Translations under genes and position numbers: made by a program
From: Candidatus Poribacteria bacterium
Lineage (GTDB): Bacteria > Poribacteria > WGA-4E > WGA-3G
Reading direction: 5' to 3'
DNA length: 49,092 nt
NCBI GenBank assembly: GCA_022822085.1
Contig: JAJECK010000006.1
Coordinates: 1 to 49,092 of the forward strand
In this document: piece by piece, positions 31,931 to 40,117 of the stretch
Numbering within the stretch: the stretch's first letter is position 1
Layout of the letters: every line of letters starts with the position of its first letter
Notes under the pieces: generated by a model
Databases searched by the model: none
Told to the model about the DNA's origin: nothing
What the model saw: only the letters and a program-made list of their open reading frames with translations

Positions 31931-32338
31931 TCAACGATTATTGCAACAATGGAGTATTTTATAGTATTTTGTGTTTGTTGCCTGCGTTTCGGGTATAGGT
32001 AGCGGTTCAGTGAATTTATCTCCGCGTGCTTCAGCTTCCTTTTTACGCTGTTCCCAAGCCTTTAATTGGCGAATACCTCGGCTTTCCCTTCAGCATAAAC
32101 TCTATCCCTAAACATCTTTGCATATCCTAACATGATACCCTCCCATATATGTGATATTATGAAAAACCAACCGACGATCAAGGTCATCAGGACTGACATT
32201 CGTATTAATATTGTCCCACCAAGTAGTTTCCATTCCCAACTTGTTAGTAATTCAAGTAATGTGTTTGTGATGATAAGCGTTAAGAAAATCCCAACAAACA
32301 CCTGAAACCATCTACGGGGAATTCTAATTAACGAACAT
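31931..32338 (-). pseudogene. Frameshifted small membrane protein gene
   Basis: From GTG 32301 one frame reads VFVGIFLTLIITNTLLELLTSWEW, then a second membrane segment and AKMFRDRVYAEGKAEVFAN, stopping at 32062. In another frame, coding continues from around 32080 as RQLKAWEQRKKEAEARGDKF and TEPLPIPETQ to a stop at 31931-31933. Upstream of the GTG the same frame reads RIPRRWFQ with no start codon, while an ATG at 32336-32338 is out of frame. The parts form one protein of the type two-TM plus acidic coiled tail, seen in many poribacterial genomes as I recall. It carries a frameshift near 32062-32085 and probably another near the start. Confidence 0.65.
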
Positions 32339-32435
32339 AGTCATTATTCTCTTGATTTTAAATCATAATAACTAATTATACAAGGAAGATATATGTTTTT
32401 TCAAGTTAAACCGTGCGTCGTATTGCCTAAAATTA

Positions 32436-32464
32436 TTGACATTTCTCTTCAAATATGTTATATT
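32436..32464 (+). promoter_or_regulatory. Extended sigma-70 promoter for tRNA-Leu
   Basis: TTGACA (32436-32441), a 17-base spacer and TATATT (32459-32464), with a TGn extension (TGTTATATT). Transcription would start around 32471, about 53 bases ahead of the tRNA 5' end, a normal precursor length. Confidence 0.78.
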
Positions 32465-32523
32465 ATTCAAATATCATGGTTTGATAATGATATCTTTGTT
32501 AGAAAGCATTCAATACTTATTGT

Positions 32524-32608
32524 GCCGGAGTGGTGAAACTGGTAGACGCACTGGATTCAAAATCCAGCGGACCCTAGGTCCATGTCGGTTCGAGTCCGAC
32601 CTCCGGCA
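32524..32608 (+). tRNA. tRNA-Leu (anticodon CAA)
   Basis: 85 bases. The acceptor stem GCCGGAG pairs with CTCCGGC, followed by discriminator A. The anticodon arm CTGGA-TTCAAAA-TCCAG gives anticodon CAA, reading the UUG codon. A long variable arm (CGGACCCTAGGTCCATG) is typical of class II leucine tRNAs. The T-arm is TCGG-TTCGAGT-CCGA. CCA is not encoded. Confidence 0.97.
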
Positions 32609-32647
32609 TAAGGCGATGGTTTATAGACCCGTCGCCTCTCTTTGCTA

Positions 32648-33439
32648 CTACATTGCGATGATTTTCCGCATCCGTTTAGCCAAATCAATTTGTGCTTCCC
32701 TATCTCCACCGACTTCGTGAACGACGTATCCATCATATCCGACAGAACGGAATGCCTCCATAACGGCTGCCCAATCTGTGTCTCCATCTAATAAATTAAC
32801 AAAGCGGTGTGAACCGCGTGAGAAATCCTTAAAGTGTACACGTTTGATACGGTGTCCAAGTTCTCTTATCCAATGTTCAGGATAACCGTAAGCCATCATG
32901 TTAGCTGTATCAAGATATGTACCGACCCAGTCACTGCCAATTTCGTCAACAATTTCGCGCATCTCCTTCGGACTAAGGAGGAATTTGTTCCATACATTTT
33001 CCAAACCGATTGCGACCTCATGTTTTGCTGCTGAAGGTGCAAGGTCTTTTAGAATGTTAACAAGGTTATCCCATACCTGTTGGTAAGTGCCTTCCACGCT
33101 GAGTTGTCCAGGGTGAAGTAATATTCCGCCAACACCGAGTGCCCCTGCAACCTCTAAACCTCTGGCAAGCGATTTCACACCGTTGTTACGTGTTTCTTCG
33201 TCAGTGCTGAGTAAATTACCACGATTTGCATAACCTGCTGTGATGCTTGCGATTTCAACTCCAGCGGATTCACACTTTGCAGCGATACCTCTTAGTTCAG
33301 TATCACTCATATTGATGTCGGTGTCCTTTCCTTCTCCAAAGGTGAGTTCAACTGCATCATAACCTGCATCTTGGCAGAGTGAGAGTGTGTCATCCAATGA
33401 CATATTTCCGAGTATAATTTGGGTGACGCCTATTTTCAT
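32648..33439 (-). CDS. Sugar-phosphate isomerase/epimerase (xylose-isomerase-like TIM barrel)
   Basis: 263 residues. AP-endonuclease/xylose-isomerase-like TIM barrel. Features are MKIGVTQIILGNMSLDDTL and YDAVELTFGEG, the metal-binding GIGLENVWNKF-like strand (VAIGLENVWN, Glu), VGTYLDTANMMAYG (Asp), IKRVHFKDFSRGSHRF (His) and YVVHEVGGD (Glu). These ligands bind a divalent metal in sugar isomerases. The exact substrate is unknown. It starts 4 bases after the upstream zinc-ribbon gene and is probably in the hflX operon. Confidence 0.9.
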   Translation of the reverse strand: MKIGVTQIILGNMSLDDTLSLCQDAGYDAVELTFGEGKDTDINMSDTELRGIAAKCESAGVEIASITAGYANRGNLLSTDEETRNNGVKSLARGLEVAGALGVGGILLHPGQLSVEGTYQQVWDNLVNILKDLAPSAAKHEVAIGLENVWNKFLLSPKEMREIVDEIGSDWVGTYLDTANMMAYGYPEHWIRELGHRIKRVHFKDFSRGSHRFVNLLDGDTDWAAVMEAFRSVGYDGYVVHEVGGDREAQIDLAKRMRKIIAM

Positions 33440-33443
33440 CTTA

Positions 33444-33689
33444 CTATTGTTTCTCCTTTTCTGTGTGGAACTGTAAGGGTGTCAATGACTGAAGGCAAAG
33501 GTGGCGTGTTTCAAGGCATTGTGGACACCGTAGTTCTACATAGTATGCATCGTTAAATACATTATCAATCCAGTTTGTCAGTCTGTTGTCTGTATCTCCT
33601 AAAAATTGGTCAAGGACCTCGTATTCACGAGCACAATCTGGGCAGATTTGTAAATCATGTCCAATATCAAGATTGTCTAACCATCCCAT
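33444..33689 (-). CDS. Small cysteine-knuckle protein, unknown function
   Basis: 81 residues with two CxxC pairs, ICPDCAREYE and LRCPQCLETRHLCLQ, suggesting a single zinc-binding site. The rest is acidic (VLDQFLGDTDNRLTNWIDNVF). A ribosome site AAGGAA lies upstream. Its stop is 5 bases before the epimerase start, so the two are probably co-expressed. No family recognised. Confidence 0.72.
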   Translation of the reverse strand: MGWLDNLDIGHDLQICPDCAREYEVLDQFLGDTDNRLTNWIDNVFNDAYYVELRCPQCLETRHLCLQSLTPLQFHTEKEKQ

Positions 33690-33734
33690 TGTAAATGTTA
33701 TTCCTTCAAATTTAATGAACTTTTTCCATTTTAA

Positions 33735-35042
33735 CTATAGAGTCGGATTCTGGTTTGGGACAGTAAATTGCGAAACTGATTTGAGATGGCGACTGGGAAC
33801 ACGTGCTTTTACAAGAACCGCTTCATCAACATATTCTGTATCAAGCACTGTTCCGTGCTTATATAGAAGGTCTAAAACTTTACCGTGTTTATATGGAATA
33901 CGTAAATCAATAGTGGCACCCTGTGTTGCAAATCGATCTGCTAACATCTCCAGTAATTGTGGAATACCGTCGCCACGCTGAGCTGAAATAGGAATAACCT
34001 CTGGATAACGGGGACGAAGTAATTGTAATTGGTCTTCTGATTCGAGTTGGTCAATTTTATTGAAAACCATAAAAGTGGGTATCTCATCCGCGTCTATTTC
34101 GGTCAGGACTTTATCCACAGCAGCAATTTGTGCTTCCGCTTCTGGGTGACTTATGTCAACGACATGTAGTAGCAAATCTGCTTCTGTAACCTCTTCCAAC
34201 GTTGCTTTGAAGGCTGCTACCAGTTGATGTGGTAACTTCTTAATAAATCCGACGGTATCGCTTAATAGAATGGTTTGATTTTGGTTTAGACTCACTCGTC
34301 TTGTAGTTGAATCTAAAGTAGCGAATAGTTTATCTTCCGCAAGGACATTTTCACCTGTTACGGTGTTAAACAGTGTTGATTTGCCTGCGTTCGTATAACC
34401 TACGAGTGATACTTTTATTTTTTCAGATCGATTTTGTCGTTGTATTTGTCTACGTTTTTCTACTGTTGCTAATTCCTTTTTGACATGTGAGATATGTTTG
34501 CGAATCCAACGTCTGTCCATTTCAAGCTGCGTCTCACCTGGACCACGTAGTGCTCCACTTCCGCTTCCAGCACTGGTAGCCATTCGTGAAAGGTGTGTCC
34601 ACATACGTGTGAGTCGTGGAAGTGCGTATTCTAATTGTGCCAAAGTGACTTGCAAGCGGGCCTCGCTTGTCAAGGCCCGTTGTGCGAATACTTGTAGGAT
34701 GAGACCCGTTCTGTCAACGGTGGCGACATCAAGAGTGTTTTCAATATTACGGGTTTGTGCGGGGGATAGTTCTTCGTCAAAGATGATCACATCCGCTTCA
34801 AGCTCTTCAACGATTGATTTTAGTTCTTCAACTTTACCCTCTCCTATAAAATAGGTTGGATTTGGTACATTTCGGGCTTGTATGGTTTCACATACAACAT
34901 CAATTCCTGCAGTTTCGGTTAGTTGTCGTAGTTCCTGCATAGATTCCTCAACCTCATGGAGCAGGTTATCACGTAAGTTTACGCCAACAAGTATTGCACG
35001 TGATGGTGGATTGGGTGCTTGTGTATCGTAAAGTTGTTGCAT
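33735..35042 (-). CDS. hflX: Ribosome-associated GTPase HflX
   Basis: 435 residues from ATG 35042, placed behind GAGG; an upstream ATG at 35102 has no clear site. HflX splits and rescues stalled ribosomes. The N-terminal HflX domain contains PSRAILVGVNLRD and NPTYFIGEGKVEELKSIVEE, followed by the helical linker (ARLQVTLAQLEYALPRL, GPGETQLEMDRRW). The G domain has Walker A GYTNAGKST, switch II DTVGFIKKLP and G4 NKID. The C-terminal domain of about 60 residues is normal. Neighbouring trans-translation genes (smpB, ssrA) lie on the other strand, all concerned with ribosome rescue. Confidence 0.95.
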   Translation of the reverse strand: MQQLYDTQAPNPPSRAILVGVNLRDNLLHEVEESMQELRQLTETAGIDVVCETIQARNVPNPTYFIGEGKVEELKSIVEELEADVIIFDEELSPAQTRNIENTLDVATVDRTGLILQVFAQRALTSEARLQVTLAQLEYALPRLTRMWTHLSRMATSAGSGSGALRGPGETQLEMDRRWIRKHISHVKKELATVEKRRQIQRQNRSEKIKVSLVGYTNAGKSTLFNTVTGENVLAEDKLFATLDSTTRRVSLNQNQTILLSDTVGFIKKLPHQLVAAFKATLEEVTEADLLLHVVDISHPEAEAQIAAVDKVLTEIDADEIPTFMVFNKIDQLESEDQLQLLRPRYPEVIPISAQRGDGIPQLLEMLADRFATQGATIDLRIPYKHGKVLDLLYKHGTVLDTEYVDEAVLVKARVPSRHLKSVSQFTVPNQNPTL

Positions 35043-35192
35043 ATTACCTCTACATAAGATATAGAATTTAGTTTTTTCTATTTCTAATTTTATCAGATTC
35101 ATTTGTGGTTTTCAACCTAAACTTTTGGGATATTTAGAGTGTGTCTCATAAGTCATTTGGTTATTCGGGTTATCCGCTCTTTAGTCCTGTCC

Positions 35193-35338
35193 GAAGATTA
35201 ACTTATTAATTGGGTCCTTTTCCTTCTGGGTGAGGGCAGTTGTACTTCTGCTGGCGAGGCGGGGAATGCCTAAATGGCATTCATACCGTTGATTTCTTCC
35301 TAACCTCGCCACATTACCGAAATTATTTTTTAATCTTC
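35193..35338. mobile_element. MITE-like palindromic element, type B, copy 2 with nested hairpin
   Basis: The ends GAAGATTAACTTATTAATTGGG and, reverse-complemented, GAAGATTAAAAAATAATTTCGG match copy 1 at 445-554. The GGCGAGG/CCTAACCTCGCC central arms (35253-35259 and 35302-35310) are split by an insert that itself forms a perfect hairpin, GAATGCC-TAAAT-GGCATTC (35264-35282). The whole 35103-35562 interval is non-coding. Confidence 0.68.
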
Positions 35339-35340
35339 AT

Positions 35341-35446
35341 TAGGGACGATATGTTTATCTAATATCTTTGTTGAACAGATATCGTCCCTACGGGCTGAGA
35401 GCATTATTCAAAATCAAAATTCCTTAACAAAATCAAAATTCCTTAA
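35341..35446. repeat. Inverted repeat and direct repeat in the hflX-smpB intergenic region
   Basis: 35341-35390 is an inverted repeat with arms TAGGGACGATATGTT and AACAGATATCGTCCCTA. 35409-35427 and 35428-35446 are two adjacent identical 19-mers (CAAAATCAAAATTCCTTAA). Nothing here looks coding. The inverted repeat begins 3 bases after the MITE-B element. Confidence 0.75.
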
Positions 35447-35523
35447 ATTGACACCTATGGGGAGATGTCTCTGTGGACGACCTGTCTCTAATATGTGGAA
35501 ATCATGGGGGCACAGAAATTTCC

Positions 35524-35552
35524 TTGCATACTTAAAATTTATGTGTTACAAT
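35524..35552 (+). promoter_or_regulatory. Promoter just ahead of smpB
   Basis: TTGCAT (35524-35529), 17 bases, TACAAT (35547-35552), with an extended TGn (TGTTACAAT). The predicted start near 35559 is only about 4 bases before the GTG start codon, so this transcript would be essentially leaderless. Confidence 0.55.
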
Positions 35553-35562
35553 AAAGGTTATT

Positions 35563-36024
35563 GTGAAAAAGAAGAAGAATTCCTCGCAGAATGGCACGAT
35601 TACAGTCAATCGGAAAGCGCGGTATGATTATCACCTGCGCGACCGATATGAAGTTGGTATTGTTCTGCAGGGAACTGAAGTTAAAGCCATTAGAAATGGT
35701 CATTTTAACCTAACAGATAGTTATGCACAGATAACGGATGGAGAGGTGTTTTTGGTTGATGCGTTCATCGGTTTGTATGATCAAGGGAATAGGATGAATC
35801 ATGAACCGAAGCGCACTCGTAAACTGTTGTTACATCGGAGTGAAATAAGAAAGTTGGAACGGTCAGTTCATTCTAAGGGGATGACGTTAGTGCCGACACG
35901 TGCATACTTTGCCGGTGGTAGGGTTAAATTAGAGTTAGCAGTAGCACAAGGGAAACGGCTTCACGACAAACGTGATAAAATAGATCGCGATCAAGCAGAT
36001 CGTGAGTTACGTTCATATTCATAG
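35563..36024 (+). CDS. smpB: SsrA-binding protein SmpB
   Basis: 153 residues from GTG 35563, with AAAGG 5 bases upstream. SmpB is the tmRNA partner protein, which guides tmRNA into stalled ribosomes. Hallmarks are NRKARYDYHLRDRYEVGIVLQGTEVKAIR (OB-fold core), the strand DAFIGLYDQGNRMNHEPKRTRKLLLH, MTLVPTRAYFAGGRVKLELAVAQGK, and the basic tail KRLHDKRDKIDRDQADRELR that enters the mRNA channel. It lies 18 bases upstream of ssrA, the usual linkage. Confidence 0.97.
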   Translation: MKKKKNSSQNGTITVNRKARYDYHLRDRYEVGIVLQGTEVKAIRNGHFNLTDSYAQITDGEVFLVDAFIGLYDQGNRMNHEPKRTRKLLLHRSEIRKLERSVHSKGMTLVPTRAYFAGGRVKLELAVAQGKRLHDKRDKIDRDQADRELRSYS

Positions 36025-36042
36025 ACCTACGAGATATATTCT

Positions 36043-36393
36043 GGGGGTGACACAGGTTTCGACGGAGGTAATTGCGATACAGGTTGCATGTCGAGGTCTC
36101 CGCAGGCCTCGTAAAATAGGCGGAACAACTATAATTGCTGATGAAGAATTAGCATTAGCTGCTTAAGCAGCTACGCTTTGCTGACTTGCCGCCCGTCAGG
36201 AAGGTAAAAGCGTCGCAATACGGGCTAGCAGTTTGGTTGTTCTCAAGGGACATTCTGTGAATCTAAACTTGAGATAGTCATTCATGAATCCTGCACAGGG
36301 GAGTCTGAATGGCGAAACTTCAAACCTGTGATAAGCATGTAGTAGCCTCTATCAATATGCTTTCGGACGCGGGTTCAATTCCCGCCACCTCCA
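36043..36393 (+). ncRNA. ssrA: Transfer-messenger RNA (tmRNA)
   Basis: 351 bases. The 5' end GGGGGTGACACAGGTTTCGACGG and the 3' end CGGGTTCAATTCCCG-CCACCTCC-A form the tRNA-like domain; the acceptor pairs GGGGGTG with CACCTCC, including one G-U. No CCA is encoded. The tag frame at 36119-36166 reads GGTTIIADEELALAA followed by TAA, ending in the LAA-type degradation signal. The resume codon would be GGC (Gly) rather than the usual GCA (Ala). It is paired with smpB directly upstream. Confidence 0.96.
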
Positions 36394-36395
36394 TC

Positions 36396-36435
36396 ACAAT
36401 ACAAGGCACACAAGACGTTGTGTGCCTTGTATTGT
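36396..36435 (+). terminator. Long perfect hairpin after ssrA, probable terminator
   Basis: Arms ACAATACAAGGCACACAA and TTGTGTGCCTTGTATTGT form an 18-bp perfect stem with loop GACG, three bases after the tmRNA 3' end. No T-tract follows (TAACAATTG), so it may work as a processing barrier or a non-canonical terminator. The perfect symmetry also suits a bidirectional element. Confidence 0.75.
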
Positions 36436-36512
36436 TAACAATTGTCATAATCAAATCTAACGAAATTGCTATCATTCCTCGTGTTTATTGCAAAATAAGA
36501 GGACGAAGCACG

Positions 36513-36899
36513 ATGGCTGATTTTGAAAATCTACCCATACGCATTCAACGGATTGCTAAGGCAGAACTCAAACAGGATGAGCAAATCTGTCTATGTGTGC
36601 TCGGGCGTTCCTCGTTATTACGCCCCGATTTTGTTCTTATTACCTCGTTGCGCGTGCTTGTCTTAGATGAAAAGTTCATGGGAAGTCTCACCATCTCTTA
36701 TGCAAATATTCGTTGTAATTTGTTGTTTAGTGAAATTCGTTCAATTAAACTTGATCGTCTGTTGAAGCATCGGCTTTTTGGTCAAGCACGACTTGAAATA
36801 TATGTCAAACGTCATATATACTGTATAGACAACATGAGTTACCGTGAAGCGATGGACGCTCATCAATTTATCACCGAACACATAGGGAGGAATAACTAA
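36513..36899 (+). CDS. PH-domain-like small protein (bPH type)
   Basis: 128 residues from ATG 36513, behind AGAGGACGAAGC; longer open frames run back into the tmRNA and are not used. The sequence [53 protein letters not shown] and [17 protein letters not shown] fits the bacterial pleckstrin-homology (bPH_2/YokE-like) fold, in which a membrane or lipid-facing beta barrel precedes a helix. The stop overlaps the next start by one base (TAATG), so it is coupled to the YqiJ-like and flotillin genes. Confidence 0.7.
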   Translation: MADFENLPIRIQRIAKAELKQDEQICLCVLGRSSLLRPDFVLITSLRVLVLDEKFMGSLTISYANIRCNLLFSEIRSIKLDRLLKHRLFGQARLEIYVKRHIYCIDNMSYREAMDAHQFITEHIGRNN

Positions 36900-37681
36900 T
36901 GGGGGCATTTTGGGACTATCTTGTAGTACCGTATAATGTGTGGTTTACTGCACCGCTCGCTGTCGTTTTCTTATTTGCCATTTTTCGGTTAGTACTCGGT
37001 GGATTGGATTTCGGAGATGCTGATGCGGACGCTGATGTGGATGCCGACTTTGACGTTGATGCGGATGTAGACTTTGATGTAGATGCGGATGTGGACTTTG
37101 ATGTGGATGCGGATGTAGATTTAGATGTGGATGCTGACGTTGATGTGGATGTTGACGCAGATGTGGATGCTGATACTGAGATAAGCACGGATTCCGGTGC
37201 AGGTGGAAACGTCTTTGCTGATGTATTCGGTTTCTTGAACATGGGCAGAGTACCGTTTATGATAGTCGTTATGACGATGTTTACGACCTGGAGTTTCACA
37301 GGGTTAATCGTCAATAAAATACTGAATGTTAATGCTGCACTGAGTCTATTCTTTTTGATATCTTGTTCGGCAGCACTTGTATGCAGTGTGTTGGGGACAC
37401 GATATTTGTCATTGACGCTTTCAAAGTTATTCCCTGAAAGCGATCCAGCGACAAAAGATCTGCATTTACTCGGGTTGCGCGGTAGAGTGATCAGTGGACA
37501 AGTTACGACTACTTTTGGAACAGCACGGGTCGTTGTACCGAATGGGGATACTCTAACAGTGAGATGTCGTGTGAAACCTGATGAAACGAAGCCAGTAAAA
37601 GGGGATACCGTAATTCTTATCAACTATGATTCTGATAAACGGATTTTTGATGTGAAACCGGTAGAAATGGAACTACAGTAA
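36899..37681 (+). CDS. YqiJ-like OB-fold membrane protein with Asp-Val repeat
   Basis: 260 residues. An N-terminal TM segment ([18 protein letters not shown]) leads into about 55 residues made almost only of D, V, A and F (units DVDADVDF, residues 39-92). Two to three TM helices follow ([37 protein letters not shown]) and a C-terminal OB-fold domain ([34 protein letters not shown]). The FLNMGRVP motif and the layout match the YqiJ (DUF1449) family, the usual partner of flotillin YqiK. The acidic repeat is not part of that family. The gene is coupled to the PH gene and lies 49 bases before the flotillin. Confidence 0.83.
   Translation: MGAFWDYLVVPYNVWFTAPLAVVFLFAIFRLVLGGLDFGDADADADVDADFDVDADVDFDVDADVDFDVDADVDLDVDADVDVDVDADVDADTEISTDSGAGGNVFADVFGFLNMGRVPFMIVVMTMFTTWSFTGLIVNKILNVNAALSLFFLISCSAALVCSVLGTRYLSLTLSKLFPESDPATKDLHLLGLRGRVISGQVTTTFGTARVVVPNGDTLTVRCRVKPDETKPVKGDTVILINYDSDKRIFDVKPVEMELQ
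37015..37176 (+). repeat. Asp-Val-Asp-Ala coding repeat in the YqiJ-like gene
   Basis: Roughly 160 bases of imperfect 6- and 24-base units (GATGTGGATGCGGATGTAGA types) encode repeated DVDADV and DVDADVDF. Codon usage varies between units (gat/gac, gta/gtg/gtt), so selection maintains the protein pattern rather than recent slippage alone. Confidence 0.9.
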
Positions 37682-37730
37682 ATACAAATTTCTAATAATA
37701 ATATGATTGCTATATTCAAGGAGAAATGAA

Positions 37731-39584
37731 ATGGAACAACTTTTTATCCTAATTGTTGGTGGTCTGATTGCGTTGTTCGTAATCTTCGTGTTAATCTATA
37801 AATCATTCTATAAAAAAGCCCCCGCAGATGCCGCTTTGGTGATTTCAGGTGGTAGTAAGAAACGTGTTGTATTTGGGGGCACGCTTGTCAACCCGATCAC
37901 AAATGTGACGCAAACTATCTCACTAAATACATTACAACTCCCTGTTGAACGGGAAGGTCAAGCGGCACTGATTACAAAGGATAGTTTGCGTGTGGACATC
38001 CAGGCAGAATTCTATGTTAAAATTGAACCGAATGAACAAGATGTTTTAAAAGCCGTTGCAAGTCTTGGAGATAAAACCTTAACCCCAGAAGCAGTGAATA
38101 CTTTGCTGGAAGGTAAACTTGTAGGTGTTTTGCGAAGTGTTGCTGCAACCATGGAACTTCAGGAACTCCATGAAAAACGTCAAGAATTTTCTGACCAAGT
38201 GCAAGAAGCCTGCCTTGAAGATCTTGAGCAGAACGGATTCAAACTTGAAACTGTTGCTGTTACGAACCTTGATCAAACTCCACTCGATTCACTTGATGAA
38301 AACAACCGTTTTGATGTGGTTGCAATCCAGACGATCAAGCAGGAAGTTGAAGAGAAACAGACTGCCACCGCTAAAATAGAACACGAAAATAAAGTAAAAC
38401 GTGAAGAGGACCGGCTCAAAGCGGAACTTGAAATCAAGATGCGTGAAGAAGAAACAGAGACTGAAGGTTTAGAGGTGGAAAGACGGCTTGAGTTTGCACA
38501 AGAAGAACAAAGAAAGGAAATTGCTACCAACAAAGCTGAGCAGGAACGCGCGGTTGAAGCACATAAGTTTGAACAATTGCAAGCGGTTGAAGAAGCCCGA
38601 ATTTTACAGGAACAGGCTGTGAAATCCGCTGAAATCCTACAAACACAGAAAATAGAGATGGAACGGATTGAACAGGAACGTCAAGTCCAAGAAAGTGAAA
38701 TTACACAAAAGCAAGTAGTTGAACTCGCAAAAGTGCAACAAATGCAAGCGGTTGAGGAAGCAGAAATCCAGCGTAACCTTACTATTGAAAAGGCTAAGAT
38801 TGAACAAGAGGCAACGGTCAAAGAAACAGAAATTGAACGTAGAATTGTTCTGATTGAAAAGGAACGTGAAGAAAAAGAAGCAGATGCAGAAAACGCAATT
38901 CTTGTTTCTCTGAAGGAGAAGGAGCGTGAGAGTGCCTTAATTGATTTGTTATCGGTATCTGCTGAAAAAGCCCGCGCTGAAGCCGCCGTTGAAACTGCTG
39001 AAGCAATAGAAAAGGCAGAACGTGAAAGCAAGATAGAACTGATTCGTGCCGAACAGGAAGCAGACGAGGAAAGAATTGCTAAGGAGAAGATGGCTGACGC
39101 TGAAGCATATACGATAGTTGAAACAGCTAAAGCGGAACTGGAAGCAGCGCAAGTCAAGGCTGAGGCAACAAGAATTCTCTCCGAGGCATTGCTGGTTGAA
39201 GCGAGGGCTGAGGCTGATGGCGAAGAAGCCTTAATTATTGCCAAAAACCAAGCTGAACCTCAGGTGCTTGTTAGTGATGCTGTGCATGCGCTCGTTGAAT
39301 CCTTGCCTCAAGTTACGGGTGAGTTGATGAAACCCGCAGAACGGATTGAAAGTATCCGAGTGCTTGACTTAGGTGGAAACAGTGGTGGCAACGGAGGTCC
39401 AGGCGGGATGAACCGCATCCTCGGTTCCATTATCAATGCGGGTGCTGCTATGCCGCTTCTGAAAGAACTCGTTAACTTCAGCGGGATTGATACCGCAAAA
39501 ATTGGGCAGACGATTCAAGATTATGCTAACGGACTTAAACAGAATTCTGAGACAGGTTCTGATTCCGAACCCACTAATGAATAA
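37731..39584 (+). CDS. Flotillin / YqiK-family membrane scaffold protein
   Basis: 617 residues from ATG 37731, behind AAGGAG; the open frame from 37707 is not used. An N-terminal TM anchor (LFILIVGGLIALFVIFVLIY) is followed by an SPFH/Band-7 domain (PADAALVISGGSKKRVVFGG, TLQLPVEREGQAALITKDSL). A very long charged coiled coil follows (roughly 210-500, rich in E/K/A heptads such as EQERAVEAHKFEQLQAVEEA), then a short Gly-rich tail. Flotillins organise membrane microdomains and recruit partner proteins. Standing behind the YqiJ-like gene, it repeats the E. coli yqiJ-yqiK layout. Confidence 0.9.
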   Translation: MEQLFILIVGGLIALFVIFVLIYKSFYKKAPADAALVISGGSKKRVVFGGTLVNPITNVTQTISLNTLQLPVEREGQAALITKDSLRVDIQAEFYVKIEPNEQDVLKAVASLGDKTLTPEAVNTLLEGKLVGVLRSVAATMELQELHEKRQEFSDQVQEACLEDLEQNGFKLETVAVTNLDQTPLDSLDENNRFDVVAIQTIKQEVEEKQTATAKIEHENKVKREEDRLKAELEIKMREEETETEGLEVERRLEFAQEEQRKEIATNKAEQERAVEAHKFEQLQAVEEARILQEQAVKSAEILQTQKIEMERIEQERQVQESEITQKQVVELAKVQQMQAVEEAEIQRNLTIEKAKIEQEATVKETEIERRIVLIEKEREEKEADAENAILVSLKEKERESALIDLLSVSAEKARAEAAVETAEAIEKAERESKIELIRAEQEADEERIAKEKMADAEAYTIVETAKAELEAAQVKAEATRILSEALLVEARAEADGEEALIIAKNQAEPQVLVSDAVHALVESLPQVTGELMKPAERIESIRVLDLGGNSGGNGGPGGMNRILGSIINAGAAMPLLKELVNFSGIDTAKIGQTIQDYANGLKQNSETGSDSEPTNE

Positions 39585-39639
39585 GATGGACAACTTCAAC
39601 TGTTGAAGTTTGATAGATCATCCAAAACTGACAGACATA

Positions 39640-39676
39640 ATATCTTCGGTTTATACCCTTAGCCGAAGATATTTTT
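39640..39676 (+). terminator. Rho-independent terminator after flotillin
   Basis: Arms ATATCTTCGG (39640-39649) and CCGAAGATAT (39663-39672) with a 13-base loop are followed by TTTTT. It separates the PH/YqiJ/flotillin unit from the DUF151 pair. A smaller palindrome, AACTTCAACTGTTGAAGTT, lies just upstream of it. Confidence 0.85.
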
Positions 39677-39694
39677 AAACGTTGGAGTAGCACA

Positions 39695-40117
39695 ATGGTT
39701 GAGGTAAAAGTCGACTATATCTCTACAGATAAGAATACTGGCACACAAGTAGTTATTCTTGAACAGATATGCGGTGATCCTATACACAGATTAATGATAT
39801 GGATCGGAGAATCTGAAGCGGCAGCAATTAGTACGTTTTTAGATAAGAAATCTACTCCGCGTCCAATGACTCACGATCTGCTCAAGAATATTGTTGATAC
39901 TCTTTCAACCACTGTAAATGCTGTCCATATCACTAAAGTTGAAGAGTCAACCTTTTATGCAAAGATGAGTCTAAAAACAGACACACAAGAAATCTCCATA
40001 GATTCGCGTCCAAGTGATGCAATTGCTGTTGCTATTCGATGTAATGCCCCAATTTATGTAGATGATGATGTTTTAGAAAATCACGGCTTCCTTGAAAAGG
40101 AGAATCAAGATGGTTGA
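39695..40117 (+). CDS. Bifunctional nuclease (BFN/DUF151) family protein 1
   Basis: 140 residues with one DUF151 domain. Hallmarks are LMIWIGESEAAAISTFLD, PRPMTHDLLKNIVDTL and the terminal SRPSDAIAVAIRCNAPIYVDDDVLE. Members of this family have been reported to degrade DNA and RNA, and some act in plant and mycobacterial regulation. A GGAG site lies 9 bases before the ATG. Its last eight bases overlap the second copy, so the two are translationally coupled paralogues from a tandem duplication. Confidence 0.9.
   Translation: MVEVKVDYISTDKNTGTQVVILEQICGDPIHRLMIWIGESEAAAISTFLDKKSTPRPMTHDLLKNIVDTLSTTVNAVHITKVEESTFYAKMSLKTDTQEISIDSRPSDAIAVAIRCNAPIYVDDDVLENHGFLEKENQDG

Noticed and set aside
36309-36512. 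N-terminal extension of the PH-domain gene
   Set aside because: It would run through the tmRNA 3' end and its hairpin. The ATG at 36513 has a proper ribosome site.
36916-37623. Long reverse-strand open frame rich in Ser/Thr ([12 protein letters not shown])
   Set aside because: A shadow of the Asp-Val repeat and codon bias of the YqiJ-like gene on the forward strand.
38681-39244. Long reverse-strand open frame rich in Ser
   Set aside because: Antisense shadow of the Glu/Ala-rich flotillin coiled coil.
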